Assembly (NCBI GenBank): GCA_028688235.1
Contig: JAQTYP010000253.1
Span: 1 to 5,693 of the forward strand
Reading direction: 5' to 3'
Length of the DNA: 5,693 bases
Origin: Methylomonas sp.
Lineage (GTDB): Bacteria > Pseudomonadota > Gammaproteobacteria > Methylococcales > Methylomonadaceae
This document shows, piece by piece, positions 1 to 5,330 of the stretch. A program made the translations under genes and the position numbers. The stretch's first letter is position 1, and each line of letters starts with the position of its first letter. The notes under the pieces are model-generated. The model was not told the DNA's origin and did no database searches. It saw only the letters and a program-made list of their open reading frames with translations.

Positions 1-432
1 AAACATAACGGCGAAAAAGTCGTCGCCACCAACGGCTGCTTCGACATCCTGCACCCCGGTCACGTCCGCTCTCTGCAACAGGCCAAGACCCTGGGCGACC
101 GCCTGGTGGTGCTGGTCAACAGCGACGCTTCGGTGCAACGCCTTAAAGGCCCGGAGCGCCCCGTCAACCCTTTGGATCACCGGATGGAAATGCTCGCGGC
201 ATTGGAATGCGTGGATTGGGTCGTGGCTTTCGAGGAAGACACGCCGAAACAAGTGATCGATCAGCTGCTACCGGACATTCTGGTCAAGGGCGGCGATTAC
301 ACCGACATTACCAGCATCGCCGGCCACGACAGCGTGCTGGCCAACGGCGGCGAGGTGAAGATTTTGTCGTTTATCGAGGGGCATTCGACGACGGGGATTA
401 TTCAGACGATTAGGGACAAGACGCAGGGTTGA
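1..432 (+). CDS. hldE: HldE C-terminal part: D-glycero-beta-D-manno-heptose 1-phosphate adenylyltransferase (5' end outside window)
   Basis: Only the last 143 residues are present; the reading frame is open from base 1 and the true start lies upstream. This domain transfers AMP from ATP to heptose-1-phosphate, giving ADP-heptose for the inner core of lipopolysaccharide in the cytoplasm. The fragment opens with a cytidylyltransferase-type fold: a TNGCFD strand, then the HxGH nucleotide-binding motif as HPGH at fragment residues 18-21. Next come VNSDASVQRLKG, RPVNP, an ALECVDWVVAFEEDTP segment, LVKGGDY, and the C-terminal STTGII motif that contacts the nucleotide. All of these are close to the C-terminal half of E. 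coli HldE. In most Gammaproteobacteria this domain is fused behind a ribokinase-like kinase domain of about 320 residues. A stand-alone HldC-type protein cannot be excluded because the N-terminus is missing. Base composition is GC-rich, unlike the block that follows on the other strand. Confidence 0.95.
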   Translation, partial: KHNGEKVVATNGCFDILHPGHVRSLQQAKTLGDRLVVLVNSDASVQRLKGPERPVNPLDHRMEMLAALECVDWVVAFEEDTPKQVIDQLLPDILVKGGDYTDITSIAGHDSVLANGGEVKILSFIEGHSTTGIIQTIRDKTQG

Positions 433-711
433 TTAAGCCTGTTGGAATTTTTAGCGCTTTTCTTATTCTTGGAAATTTTGAGGGGAGATATGCTGCATGT
501 AGATTTTGCTGTTGGTTGATTGAACGGGCGGGAATGGCCAAAAAGAGATAATCGATAAATTAAGCCTAACGACAGGTGCCGACCAGATGCTTGCCATTCA
601 AGGCATGCGCCGAACTACATGTCTTGATCTTTTGTCTTTCAAAGATCAGTGAATACCAGATAAATGCGAGCTCACTTAGATGATGTTTTCTGAATTTGTA
701 ACTACTCTATT
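433..711. other. Spacer between convergent hldE and ariB-like genes
   Basis: This 279-base stretch separates the 3' ends of two converging genes. I see no convincing ORF and no classic terminator (GC-rich stem followed by a T run) for either gene. It is AT-rich like the minus-strand operon. It holds the 9-base direct repeat attaagcct at 432-440 and 559-567. It also holds a small imperfect hairpin at 589-608 (gcttgcc / ggcatgc, one mismatch) and a perfect 8-bp hairpin at 625-648, listed separately. Confidence 0.6.
625..648. repeat. 8-bp inverted repeat (hairpin) downstream of the ariB-like gene
   Basis: The arms tgatcttt (625-632) and aaagatca (641-648) are perfectly complementary around an 8-base loop. 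The hairpin lies about 64 bases past the stop codon of the minus-strand operon, where a transcript end would be expected. Neither strand has a T tract after the stem, so it is not a standard intrinsic terminator. It could end or protect the mRNA, or be chance in AT-rich DNA. Confidence 0.35.
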
Positions 712-1563
712 TCAAGCAAAAAGTGGTAAGGGCAATGTCCCTTGAATCCCGCAAAGCAATGCATACATATCTGTTTGCTCAAGCATCTGCTTTGAGTAAG
801 CAATCCGAAGTACTCTAGCAACATCCTGTTCATCCATTTGACGTCGTCCAATAACACGGCGAATGCCTCTTGCAAGTATGCGAACTGCATCGTGACCTTG
901 TGAATAAGCCCAAGCTGGAAGGACTTGCGAGCAGTGCACTTCGAGCATGGTTTCTAAATCCTGAATACTTAATGATGCAAGCGTAGCATACTCATTCTTC
1001 AAGGCTGCATGATCCAGAGACCAATCATCGATCGATACAAAGCGGTAAGGAGAAAGTTGATCAAAGTCAACACGATGACCCGCAAAGTTACTCAGAAACC
1101 TAAGTCGGCCAAACTCTCGAGATGTTCGCTCGATTTGCTCAGAGACTGAAACACCTGAGGTGCTTTCAAAATCGTCGAGCAGTTCAGCATCAGCATATTC
1201 AGAGAGAAAAATATTCAATGCGCCACTCATCAAAAGAGTAACTTCAAGATCATTGGCGTCTGTTGGAACTACGAAATTTGGTAAATGCGATATGCCCAGT
1301 AATCGATCAAAGTCAGCATCGTAAACACCCGTAACACCAGGTATGGCAGCGTTAAAAATATCAACAGCCGCTCCAAGGAGATTTAACTTTCCTTCACAAT
1401 TAACGATAGCTACGTTACTAGAATTAAGACGATGTTTCCAAAATTTGCTGTCATCAATGCCTTCGACTAGGAAATGAATCCCCTTAAACGTCGAGCTCAT
1501 CATTCTGATTTCAGTAACGATGATTCCTGGCGTCTTGCTTGTGTTAAGCGCGCTTATAACCAT
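712..1563 (-). CDS. ariB: DUF4435 / TOPRIM-like protein, probable PARIS effector nuclease AriB
   Basis: This is a 283-residue soluble protein with the acidic signature of a TOPRIM-like nuclease. Residues 29-42 carry a beta strand followed by VEG and DD (E34, D37, D38). The strand ending VYDADFD (D82, D84, D86) supplies the second metal-binding cluster, and TDANDLE (101-107) follows as in DUF4435 proteins. A GHD (223-225) sits in the helical C-terminal part. In PARIS, the effector AriB is a DUF4435 TOPRIM protein that is held inactive by AriA and, once released on phage sensing, cuts host tRNA and shuts down translation. That function is inferred here from domain plus partner. The gene is second in the operon, 14 bases after the ATPase stop. 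The ATG at 1561-1563 has no clear Shine-Dalgarno, so coupling to the upstream gene is likely. Two internal ATGs (residues 21 and 22) are alternative starts. However, the helix before the first TOPRIM strand (about residues 13-25) looks like part of the fold and favours the longer form. All catalytic-type acidic residues appear intact. Confidence 0.82.
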   Translation of the reverse strand: MVISALNTSKTPGIIVTEIRMMSSTFKGIHFLVEGIDDSKFWKHRLNSSNVAIVNCEGKLNLLGAAVDIFNAAIPGVTGVYDADFDRLLGISHLPNFVVPTDANDLEVTLLMSGALNIFLSEYADAELLDDFESTSGVSVSEQIERTSREFGRLRFLSNFAGHRVDFDQLSPYRFVSIDDWSLDHAALKNEYATLASLSIQDLETMLEVHCSQVLPAWAYSQGHDAVRILARGIRRVIGRRQMDEQDVARVLRIAYSKQMLEQTDMYALLCGIQGTLPLPLFA

Positions 1564-1577
1564 ATTGATTATGAGAC

Positions 1578-2933
1578 TTAACTTTCGGAAGAAAGGATTA
1601 CAAGTAGATCAGAGCGATCCCCTACAATATAAGGGGAATGCGTAGCAATGAGGACGTCAAAATGAGCAAGTCGAATAATCTCCAACAGATCATCCATAAA
1701 ACCCTTTTGCCAACTAATATGAAGCGATAACTCTGGTTCATCTATGAGTACAAGGGTGTTTGGTTTTACCTTGAATAAAAGATCGTACAAAAGCACCAAT
1801 TCATGTTGTTCACCCGATGAAAGCGCCGTTATTGGAATAGGATTTCCACCCTTGCCCAATATTGCAATACCTGATTCACGAGAAATTGTTACCTGCTTAT
1901 TTGTGAATTTTCTGTTGAGGACATCCAGTAAAATCTCAATCCGTTCGGATAGCTCCTCTAAGACTGCAAGCTTTTGTTTGGTATCTCGTGCATAAACGGA
2001 CATAACAGGGAGTTGACCTGATTGCATGCTATCAAGTTTAGAAATTTGCAACGGATAGGTATCCTGGGTGGATTCACCACCGTCAAGAATGCCTATTCTC
2101 TTTAAGCGATTTCTAGTTTCCTCAACTTGCTGTAACTCAACCTTGAGCTGATCAATTGTTAGTGGATCAACTATCCCTTGGAGCAACCTCTGAGGGAAAG
2201 TTTGATCCAACTTTTGTGAGTGTTTAGCATAAGTTGCAAGCGTACCTTCCAACTTGCGCTTTAAGTCGCGCGAATATTCTTGAACGGTATTTGTGGTTGC
2301 ACGTTCCCGATTTGATCGAAACCGCCAATCCCCAGATACGTTTGTCAATCTAATTAGACGTTGAGCTTCTATGAGGTGCACATTAATTCGCTCGCGAAAT
2401 TCTCGCAGCCCTTTAGGCTCACGTACCACCCATTTCTTTGCCAGCTTGGGATCAAACTCATTTACCAAGGCAATCAACTCATCTGGGCCAATTGCCTCTT
2501 CTGTTCGTCTGTCAATCCACTCATTTGGTGCTATTTGGATGAGGAATGGCAGAGAGTCTGAGATTCGTTCAGAAAACCGTTTTGGGCTAAGCCGCTCTGA
2601 ATCTAACGTTAATTCTTCAGATATGCCCTCAGAGTTTTTAAAAATCAGCTGTATTCTTCTAGGGTCGCTTGGCTCTTGTTCAACATGAATCCGAGCTAAG
2701 CTATTATCGGCAAAGTTTATTTCAAAGGACTCGAATGGAACCGTTATGATTTCATGATAATTGCCTCTTAGAAAGGCGTTTGTCAGCTTCAGAAAAACGG
2801 TCTTGCCAACACCATTAGGACCATGTATCACGGTTACTCGATCTTCCTTCAAGGTTACGTCATGATCGTAAAGGCCAAACAATCCTGTGACCTTGATCGA
2901 TTTAATGCGTAAGGTCGTATCGGGTTCAATCAC
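1578..2933 (-). CDS. ariA: ABC-type AAA ATPase, probable PARIS sensor/scaffold AriA
   Basis: This 451-residue protein has a complete ABC/SMC-like ATPase core. Walker A GPNGVGKT is at 38-45, preceded by a GLFGLYDHDVTL strand pair typical of AAA_15/AAA_21 proteins. A conserved-looking HLIEAQRL lies at 186-193, followed by a helical, probably coiled-coil region at about 210-340. The signature LSSGEQ is at 371-376, Walker B TLVLIDEPE at 393-401 with the catalytic Glu at 399, a D-loop region SLHISWQ at 403-409, and a switch THSP at 431-434. The order and size fit AriA of PARIS. In characterised PARIS, AriA assembles into a ring-like oligomer that stores AriB and releases it when a phage anti-restriction protein such as T7 Ocr is sensed. 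The start is a GTG at 2931-2933, with an AGAGAG Shine-Dalgarno-like sequence 7 bases upstream. No transmembrane segment or nuclease domain is fused to it. Alternatives are another OLD-like or RecF-like ATPase pair, but the adjacent DUF4435 gene makes PARIS the best fit. It is AT-rich against its flanks, suggesting transfer. Confidence 0.85.
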   Translation of the reverse strand: MIEPDTTLRIKSIKVTGLFGLYDHDVTLKEDRVTVIHGPNGVGKTVFLKLTNAFLRGNYHEIITVPFESFEINFADNSLARIHVEQEPSDPRRIQLIFKNSEGISEELTLDSERLSPKRFSERISDSLPFLIQIAPNEWIDRRTEEAIGPDELIALVNEFDPKLAKKWVVREPKGLREFRERINVHLIEAQRLIRLTNVSGDWRFRSNRERATTNTVQEYSRDLKRKLEGTLATYAKHSQKLDQTFPQRLLQGIVDPLTIDQLKVELQQVEETRNRLKRIGILDGGESTQDTYPLQISKLDSMQSGQLPVMSVYARDTKQKLAVLEELSERIEILLDVLNRKFTNKQVTISRESGIAILGKGGNPIPITALSSGEQHELVLLYDLLFKVKPNTLVLIDEPELSLHISWQKGFMDDLLEIIRLAHFDVLIATHSPYIVGDRSDLLVILSSES

Positions 2934-2940
2934 TGAATGC

Positions 2941-2946
2941 TCTCTA
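2941..2946 (-). promoter_or_regulatory. Shine-Dalgarno-like site deciding the GTG start of the ATPase gene
   Basis: Read on the minus strand the bases are agagag, 7 bases before the GTG start codon at 2931-2933. No ATG occurs nearby in frame, so this purine run is the main support for the GTG start. The match to AGGAGG is imperfect, which with GTG suggests modest translation of the ATPase. Confidence 0.5.
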
Positions 2947-2964
2947 AGAAATTAGTTGCAGGAT

Positions 2965-2970
2965 AGTATA
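2965..2970 (-). promoter_or_regulatory. Candidate -10 box (TATACT) of the ariAB operon
   Basis: On the minus strand the sequence reads TATACT, one base off the sigma-70 consensus TATAAT. It lies about 30 bases upstream of the GTG start and would give a short leader of roughly 25 bases. No good -35 box is found at 16-18 bases; the best candidates there (around tcggca) are poor. The promoter would therefore be weak or activator-dependent, or the call is wrong. Confidence 0.35.
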
Positions 2971-2983
2971 GCCAATAGCTATA
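2967..2983. repeat. Perfect 6-bp inverted repeat overlapping the candidate promoter (possible operator)
   Basis: The arms tatagc (2967-2972) and gctata (2978-2983) are perfect inverted copies around 5 bases, and the left arm overlaps the candidate -10 box. The dyad is placed where a repressor would block RNA polymerase. No regulator gene is present in the operon, so a binding protein would have to come from elsewhere. It is a short AT-rich dyad and chance is possible. Confidence 0.35.
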
Positions 2984-3402
2984 GGAGTTGCCGAACCGAT
3001 TAGGGATGGAAAGTATGACGATAAGAATCTCTATATCATTACCCGGTTAATCCTTTAATGTTAATTTTGGTAAATGATGTTTTGGTGTCGGTTGAAGGAT
3101 TGTCGTGTTGTAGTTCGTACTCAGCACCAACGCTTCCATTTTAAATCGGTCCGCAATGTGCGATTAACCAGCCGCTCAAATAACAACTTGTGAGGCAGCT
3201 TAGGGTCGACTGCATCTCCGCAACCCCAAAAAACGGTCAACTAGTTGGAAAAATCGAGTGCTTTAGACTAAGGCAATGAGCGCATCGATCAGATTCCGGG
3301 TTAAAAACGTCATGCTTTTCACGCCATCGTTTAAGCTCCGAACGAGAATGGCGATTGAAGCTAGCGTAGCTAAAAGCAATCCAGGGCGTTAAGACATCAA
3401 AT

Positions 3403-3433
3403 TCCGGATTGCGCTTCGTTTCATCCAGGCTAC
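3403..3433 (-). repeat. REP-like dispersed intergenic element
   Basis: On the minus strand the element reads GTAGCCTGGATGAAAC followed by GAAGCGCAATCCGGA. This is very close to the dispersed proteobacterial REP-type palindrome with a GTAGCCCGGATGAAG...ATCCGGG layout. The outer CCTGGAT and ATCCGG parts are imperfect inverted copies, so a hairpin can form. Such elements normally sit between genes at many sites in one genome. Its place here, upstream of ubiA, supports calling the region intergenic. A shorter similar start, agattccggg, occurs at 3291-3300 and may be a second, decayed copy. Confidence 0.6.
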
Positions 3434-3620
3434 GCGTGCTGGGCGATAACGATGAAGTTACCGTCGTTGTATCGGATGGAGCGATAAACTGCAACGGGGC
3501 GGCGGTCGCGAAAATTCTACAAGGTAGACATACCGGAATTCTCTTGGCAATTTGCTTTAAAATACCGGCAACCATACCTCCTTGGCAAACCGTGCCAGAC
3601 GATACCGAGCATTCCGATAC

Positions 3621-4481
3621 ATGGACACACTCAAAGACCGCCTCCATCAATACTGGCTCCTAGCCCGCTTCGACAAACCCATCGGCATTTTGATTTTGCT
3701 CTGGCCAACCTTGTGGGCCTTGTGGATCGCCGGCGACGGCCGGCCCGATATGCTGGTGCTGGCGGTATTCGTCGCCGGCGTGGTGTTGATGCGGGCGGCG
3801 GGCTGCGTGATCAACGATTATGCCGACAGGGATTTCGACCCCCATGTCGACCGTTGCAAGCTGCGGCCCATCGCCGCCGGGAAGGTCAGCTCCAAGGAGG
3901 CGCTGATCGTGTTTGCCGTGTTGTGCCTCACCGCGTTCGGGCTGGTGTTGCTGATGAATCTCTACACGATCGCTCTGTCCTTCGTCGGCGCCTTTCTAGC
4001 GGCAAGTTATCCTTTCATGAAACGTTTTACCCATTTGCCTCAGGCCTATTTGGGTGCGGCGTTCGGCTTTGCGGTGCCTATGGCGTTCGCCGCGCAAACC
4101 AACGAGATACCGGTGGTCGGCTGGATTCTGTATCTGGCGGTGCTGCTGTGGGCGTTGGTTTACGACACCATGTACGCGATGGTCGATATCGACGACGATT
4201 TGAAAATCGGCGTCAAGTCCACCGCGATATTGTTCGGCAAGCGAGTGCGGGAAATTACCGGAGCTTTGCAGATCGTCATCCTCGGTTTATTGTTCATGGT
4301 AGGCAACATGCGAGGCTTGGATTGGCCTTATTATGCCGGCTTGCTGGCCGCGGCGGGTTTATCAGCCTACCAGCAAAAGTTGATTTTTCATTTTCATAAG
4401 CCGGACTGTTTCAAAGCCTTTTTGAATGCCAATTGGTTCGGTCTGGCGGTATTTGCCGGTTTGGTGGTGGCTTATCTATGA
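3621..4481 (+). CDS. ubiA: 4-hydroxybenzoate polyprenyltransferase
   Basis: UbiA is an integral inner-membrane enzyme that attaches the polyprenyl tail to 4-hydroxybenzoate, the second step of ubiquinone synthesis. With the ATG at 3621 the protein is 286 residues, about the length of E. coli UbiA. It shows the family hallmarks: DKPIG near the N-terminus, LLWPTLWALW, then the first Mg-diphosphate motif NDYADRDFD at 65-73. The second motif region is YDTMYAMVDIDDDLKIG starting at residue 181, followed by KSTAILFG. It has about eight to nine hydrophobic segments and ends in a YQQKLI / CFKAFLNANWFGL region like the E. coli protein. The frame stays open back to a TTG at 3582, which would add 13 Arg-rich residues. 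I prefer the ATG because it places DKPIG at the usual distance, though its Shine-Dalgarno (gag at 3607-3609) is weak. The gene is not preceded by ubiC as in E. coli; the defence block stands upstream on the other strand. It probably shares transcription with the next gene, 68 bases downstream. Confidence 0.97.
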   Translation: MDTLKDRLHQYWLLARFDKPIGILILLWPTLWALWIAGDGRPDMLVLAVFVAGVVLMRAAGCVINDYADRDFDPHVDRCKLRPIAAGKVSSKEALIVFAVLCLTAFGLVLLMNLYTIALSFVGAFLAASYPFMKRFTHLPQAYLGAAFGFAVPMAFAAQTNEIPVVGWILYLAVLLWALVYDTMYAMVDIDDDLKIGVKSTAILFGKRVREITGALQIVILGLLFMVGNMRGLDWPYYAGLLAAAGLSAYQQKLIFHFHKPDCFKAFLNANWFGLAVFAGLVVAYL

Positions 4482-4539
4482 TCGACGTAAGCGTTTCGCC
4501 GGTGGTATGCTCCCGCCGGTCAATCCATCATTTATGTTC

Positions 4540-4545
4540 AGGAGG
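4540..4545 (+). promoter_or_regulatory. Strong Shine-Dalgarno (AGGAGG) fixing the pentapeptide-protein start
   Basis: A perfect AGGAGG lies 4 bases before the ATG at 4550. It picks this ATG over the upstream in-frame ATG at 4478 and over still longer forms that run inside ubiA. It also places a signal peptide exactly at the N-terminus. Confidence 0.85.
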
Positions 4546-4549
4546 CGAG

Positions 4550-5293
4550 ATGCATAAATCAATCAGGCTTTCCGCGCTGCTATTGGCGGCGCTGGCGGCC
4601 GGCACCCTTAGTGCCGGCGAAATGACCCGCACCGAGGTCGAGCAATTGTTGGCCAAAGCCGATAAGCAGCATCCGGCACCGTTACGGCGCAAGGATTTGA
4701 CCGACATGGATTTGTCCGGCCTGGATTTTCGCAATGCCGATTTATGGGGGGCCGATTTGCGCCGTTCCGATTTTAGCCGTACAAACATGTCCGGACTGAA
4801 TCTGGATTTGACCGTGATGACCCGTATCAAACTGGTCGGTGCGGATTTATCCAACACCAGCATTTTCGGCGTCAGCTTAATGCACGCCGACGCCACGGGC
4901 GCCAATTTCAACGGTAGCCGGGTTATCGCGGTGATGGAAGGTGCAAATTTCAGCAACGCCAATATCAGCAACGCCGATTGGGCTGCAGACATGAAAAACC
5001 AGTCCATGGGTCTGATGCGAGCCAATTTGAAAGGCGCAAATTTGAGCGGAGCCGATCTCAGTAACAGCCAATTCGGCCGGGCCATGCTGAAGCATGCGAA
5101 GTTGAACCGGGCCAAACTGAAAAACACCGATCTCTATTCGGCCGACATGGATGGCGCGGATCTGACTGGCGCCGATTTGACCGGTGCCAATTTGTCATCC
5201 GCCAAACTGCACGATGCGATATTCAAGGATGCGACAACCATTGGAGCCAAGTTCGACGGCGTCAAACACCTCCCTGCCGATATAAAGCGTTGA
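4550..5293 (+). CDS. Exported pentapeptide-repeat protein
   Basis: This is a 247-residue protein beginning with a Sec signal peptide. It has basic residues K3 and R6, a Leu/Ala-rich core at 7-17, and likely cleavage after TLSA at residue 22, so the mature protein should be periplasmic or secreted. After a short helix-like linker (25-47) come pentapeptide repeats of the A(D/N)LxX type. They run in unbroken register at 48-127 (16 repeats), with a 4-residue break at 128-131 and three repeats at 132-146. An 11-residue insertion follows at 147-157, then 16 more repeats at 158-237 and a short tail. Such repeats form a right-handed four-sided beta helix, here about nine turns. Pentapeptide proteins have diverse roles, including DNA mimicry in the cytoplasm, but the exported ones mostly lack known function, and I assign none. 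The gene is 68 bases after ubiA on the same strand and may be co-transcribed with it. It converges on holC. Confidence 0.92.
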   Translation: MHKSIRLSALLLAALAAGTLSAGEMTRTEVEQLLAKADKQHPAPLRRKDLTDMDLSGLDFRNADLWGADLRRSDFSRTNMSGLNLDLTVMTRIKLVGADLSNTSIFGVSLMHADATGANFNGSRVIAVMEGANFSNANISNADWAADMKNQSMGLMRANLKGANLSGADLSNSQFGRAMLKHAKLNRAKLKNTDLYSADMDGADLTGADLTGANLSSAKLHDAIFKDATTIGAKFDGVKHLPADIKR

Positions 5294-5330
5294 TGGCTCG
5301 GACACTCATTTAAAGCCCAAGAAACAACCG
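5294..5330. other. Short convergent gap, no terminator seen
   Basis: Only 37 bases separate the stop of the pentapeptide gene from the stop of holC on the other strand. No stem followed by a T run is visible on either strand, so the two transcripts may overlap at their 3' ends. Confidence 0.5.

Larger units (their letters stand above)
2934..3620. other. 687-base gene-poor region between divergent ariA-like gene and ubiA
   Basis: I find no supportable gene here. The part nearest the ATPase (2934 to about 3090) is AT-rich. It holds the candidate promoter/dyad and an imperfect inverted repeat, atcattacc at 3035-3043 against ggtaaatgat at 3069-3078, with one unpaired base. From about 3090 to 3300 the DNA is of intermediate composition with stops in several frames and looks like decayed sequence. 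A perfect palindrome with 5-bp arms, agcta-gcg-tagct, lies at 3359-3371, and a REP-like element follows at 3403-3433. Open frames at 3237-3650 (minus, 137 aa) and 3409-3663 (plus, 84 aa) run through the REP-like element and into ubiA. They have no Shine-Dalgarno or recognisable domain, so I do not call them genes. No convincing ubiA promoter was found by eye. Confidence 0.6.

Noticed and set aside
625..648. Intrinsic terminator for the ariAB operon
   Set aside because: The stem is perfect but AT-rich and no T tract follows on either strand, so it is listed only as a hairpin.
441..3250. gttggaa at 441-447 and at 3244-3250 as a target-site duplication of the defence block
   Set aside because: Seven matching bases between two spacers of a few hundred bases are expected by chance, and the flanking bases diverge.
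3582..3620. TTG start adding 13 residues to UbiA
   Set aside because: The extension is Arg-rich and unlike UbiA N-termini, is preceded by pyrimidine-rich bases rather than a Shine-Dalgarno, and the ATG at 3621 gives the normal family length.
3237..3650. 137-aa open frame on the minus strand upstream of ubiA
   Set aside because: It runs through the REP-like element and into the ubiA start, has no Shine-Dalgarno or known motif, and its composition reads as translated repeat DNA.
3409..3663. 84-aa open frame on the plus strand
   Set aside because: It begins inside the REP-like element and overlaps the start of ubiA in another frame, with no domain or ribosome site.
3713..4399. 228-aa frame inside ubiA
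   Set aside because: It is an Arg/Gly-rich shadow of the GC-rich ubiA gene in another frame.
4528..5127. 199-aa minus-strand frame opposite the pentapeptide gene
   Set aside because: It is a shadow created by the five-codon periodicity of the repeats; the repeating Lys-Ser-Ala-Pro pattern is the complement of the Ala-Asp-Leu repeats.
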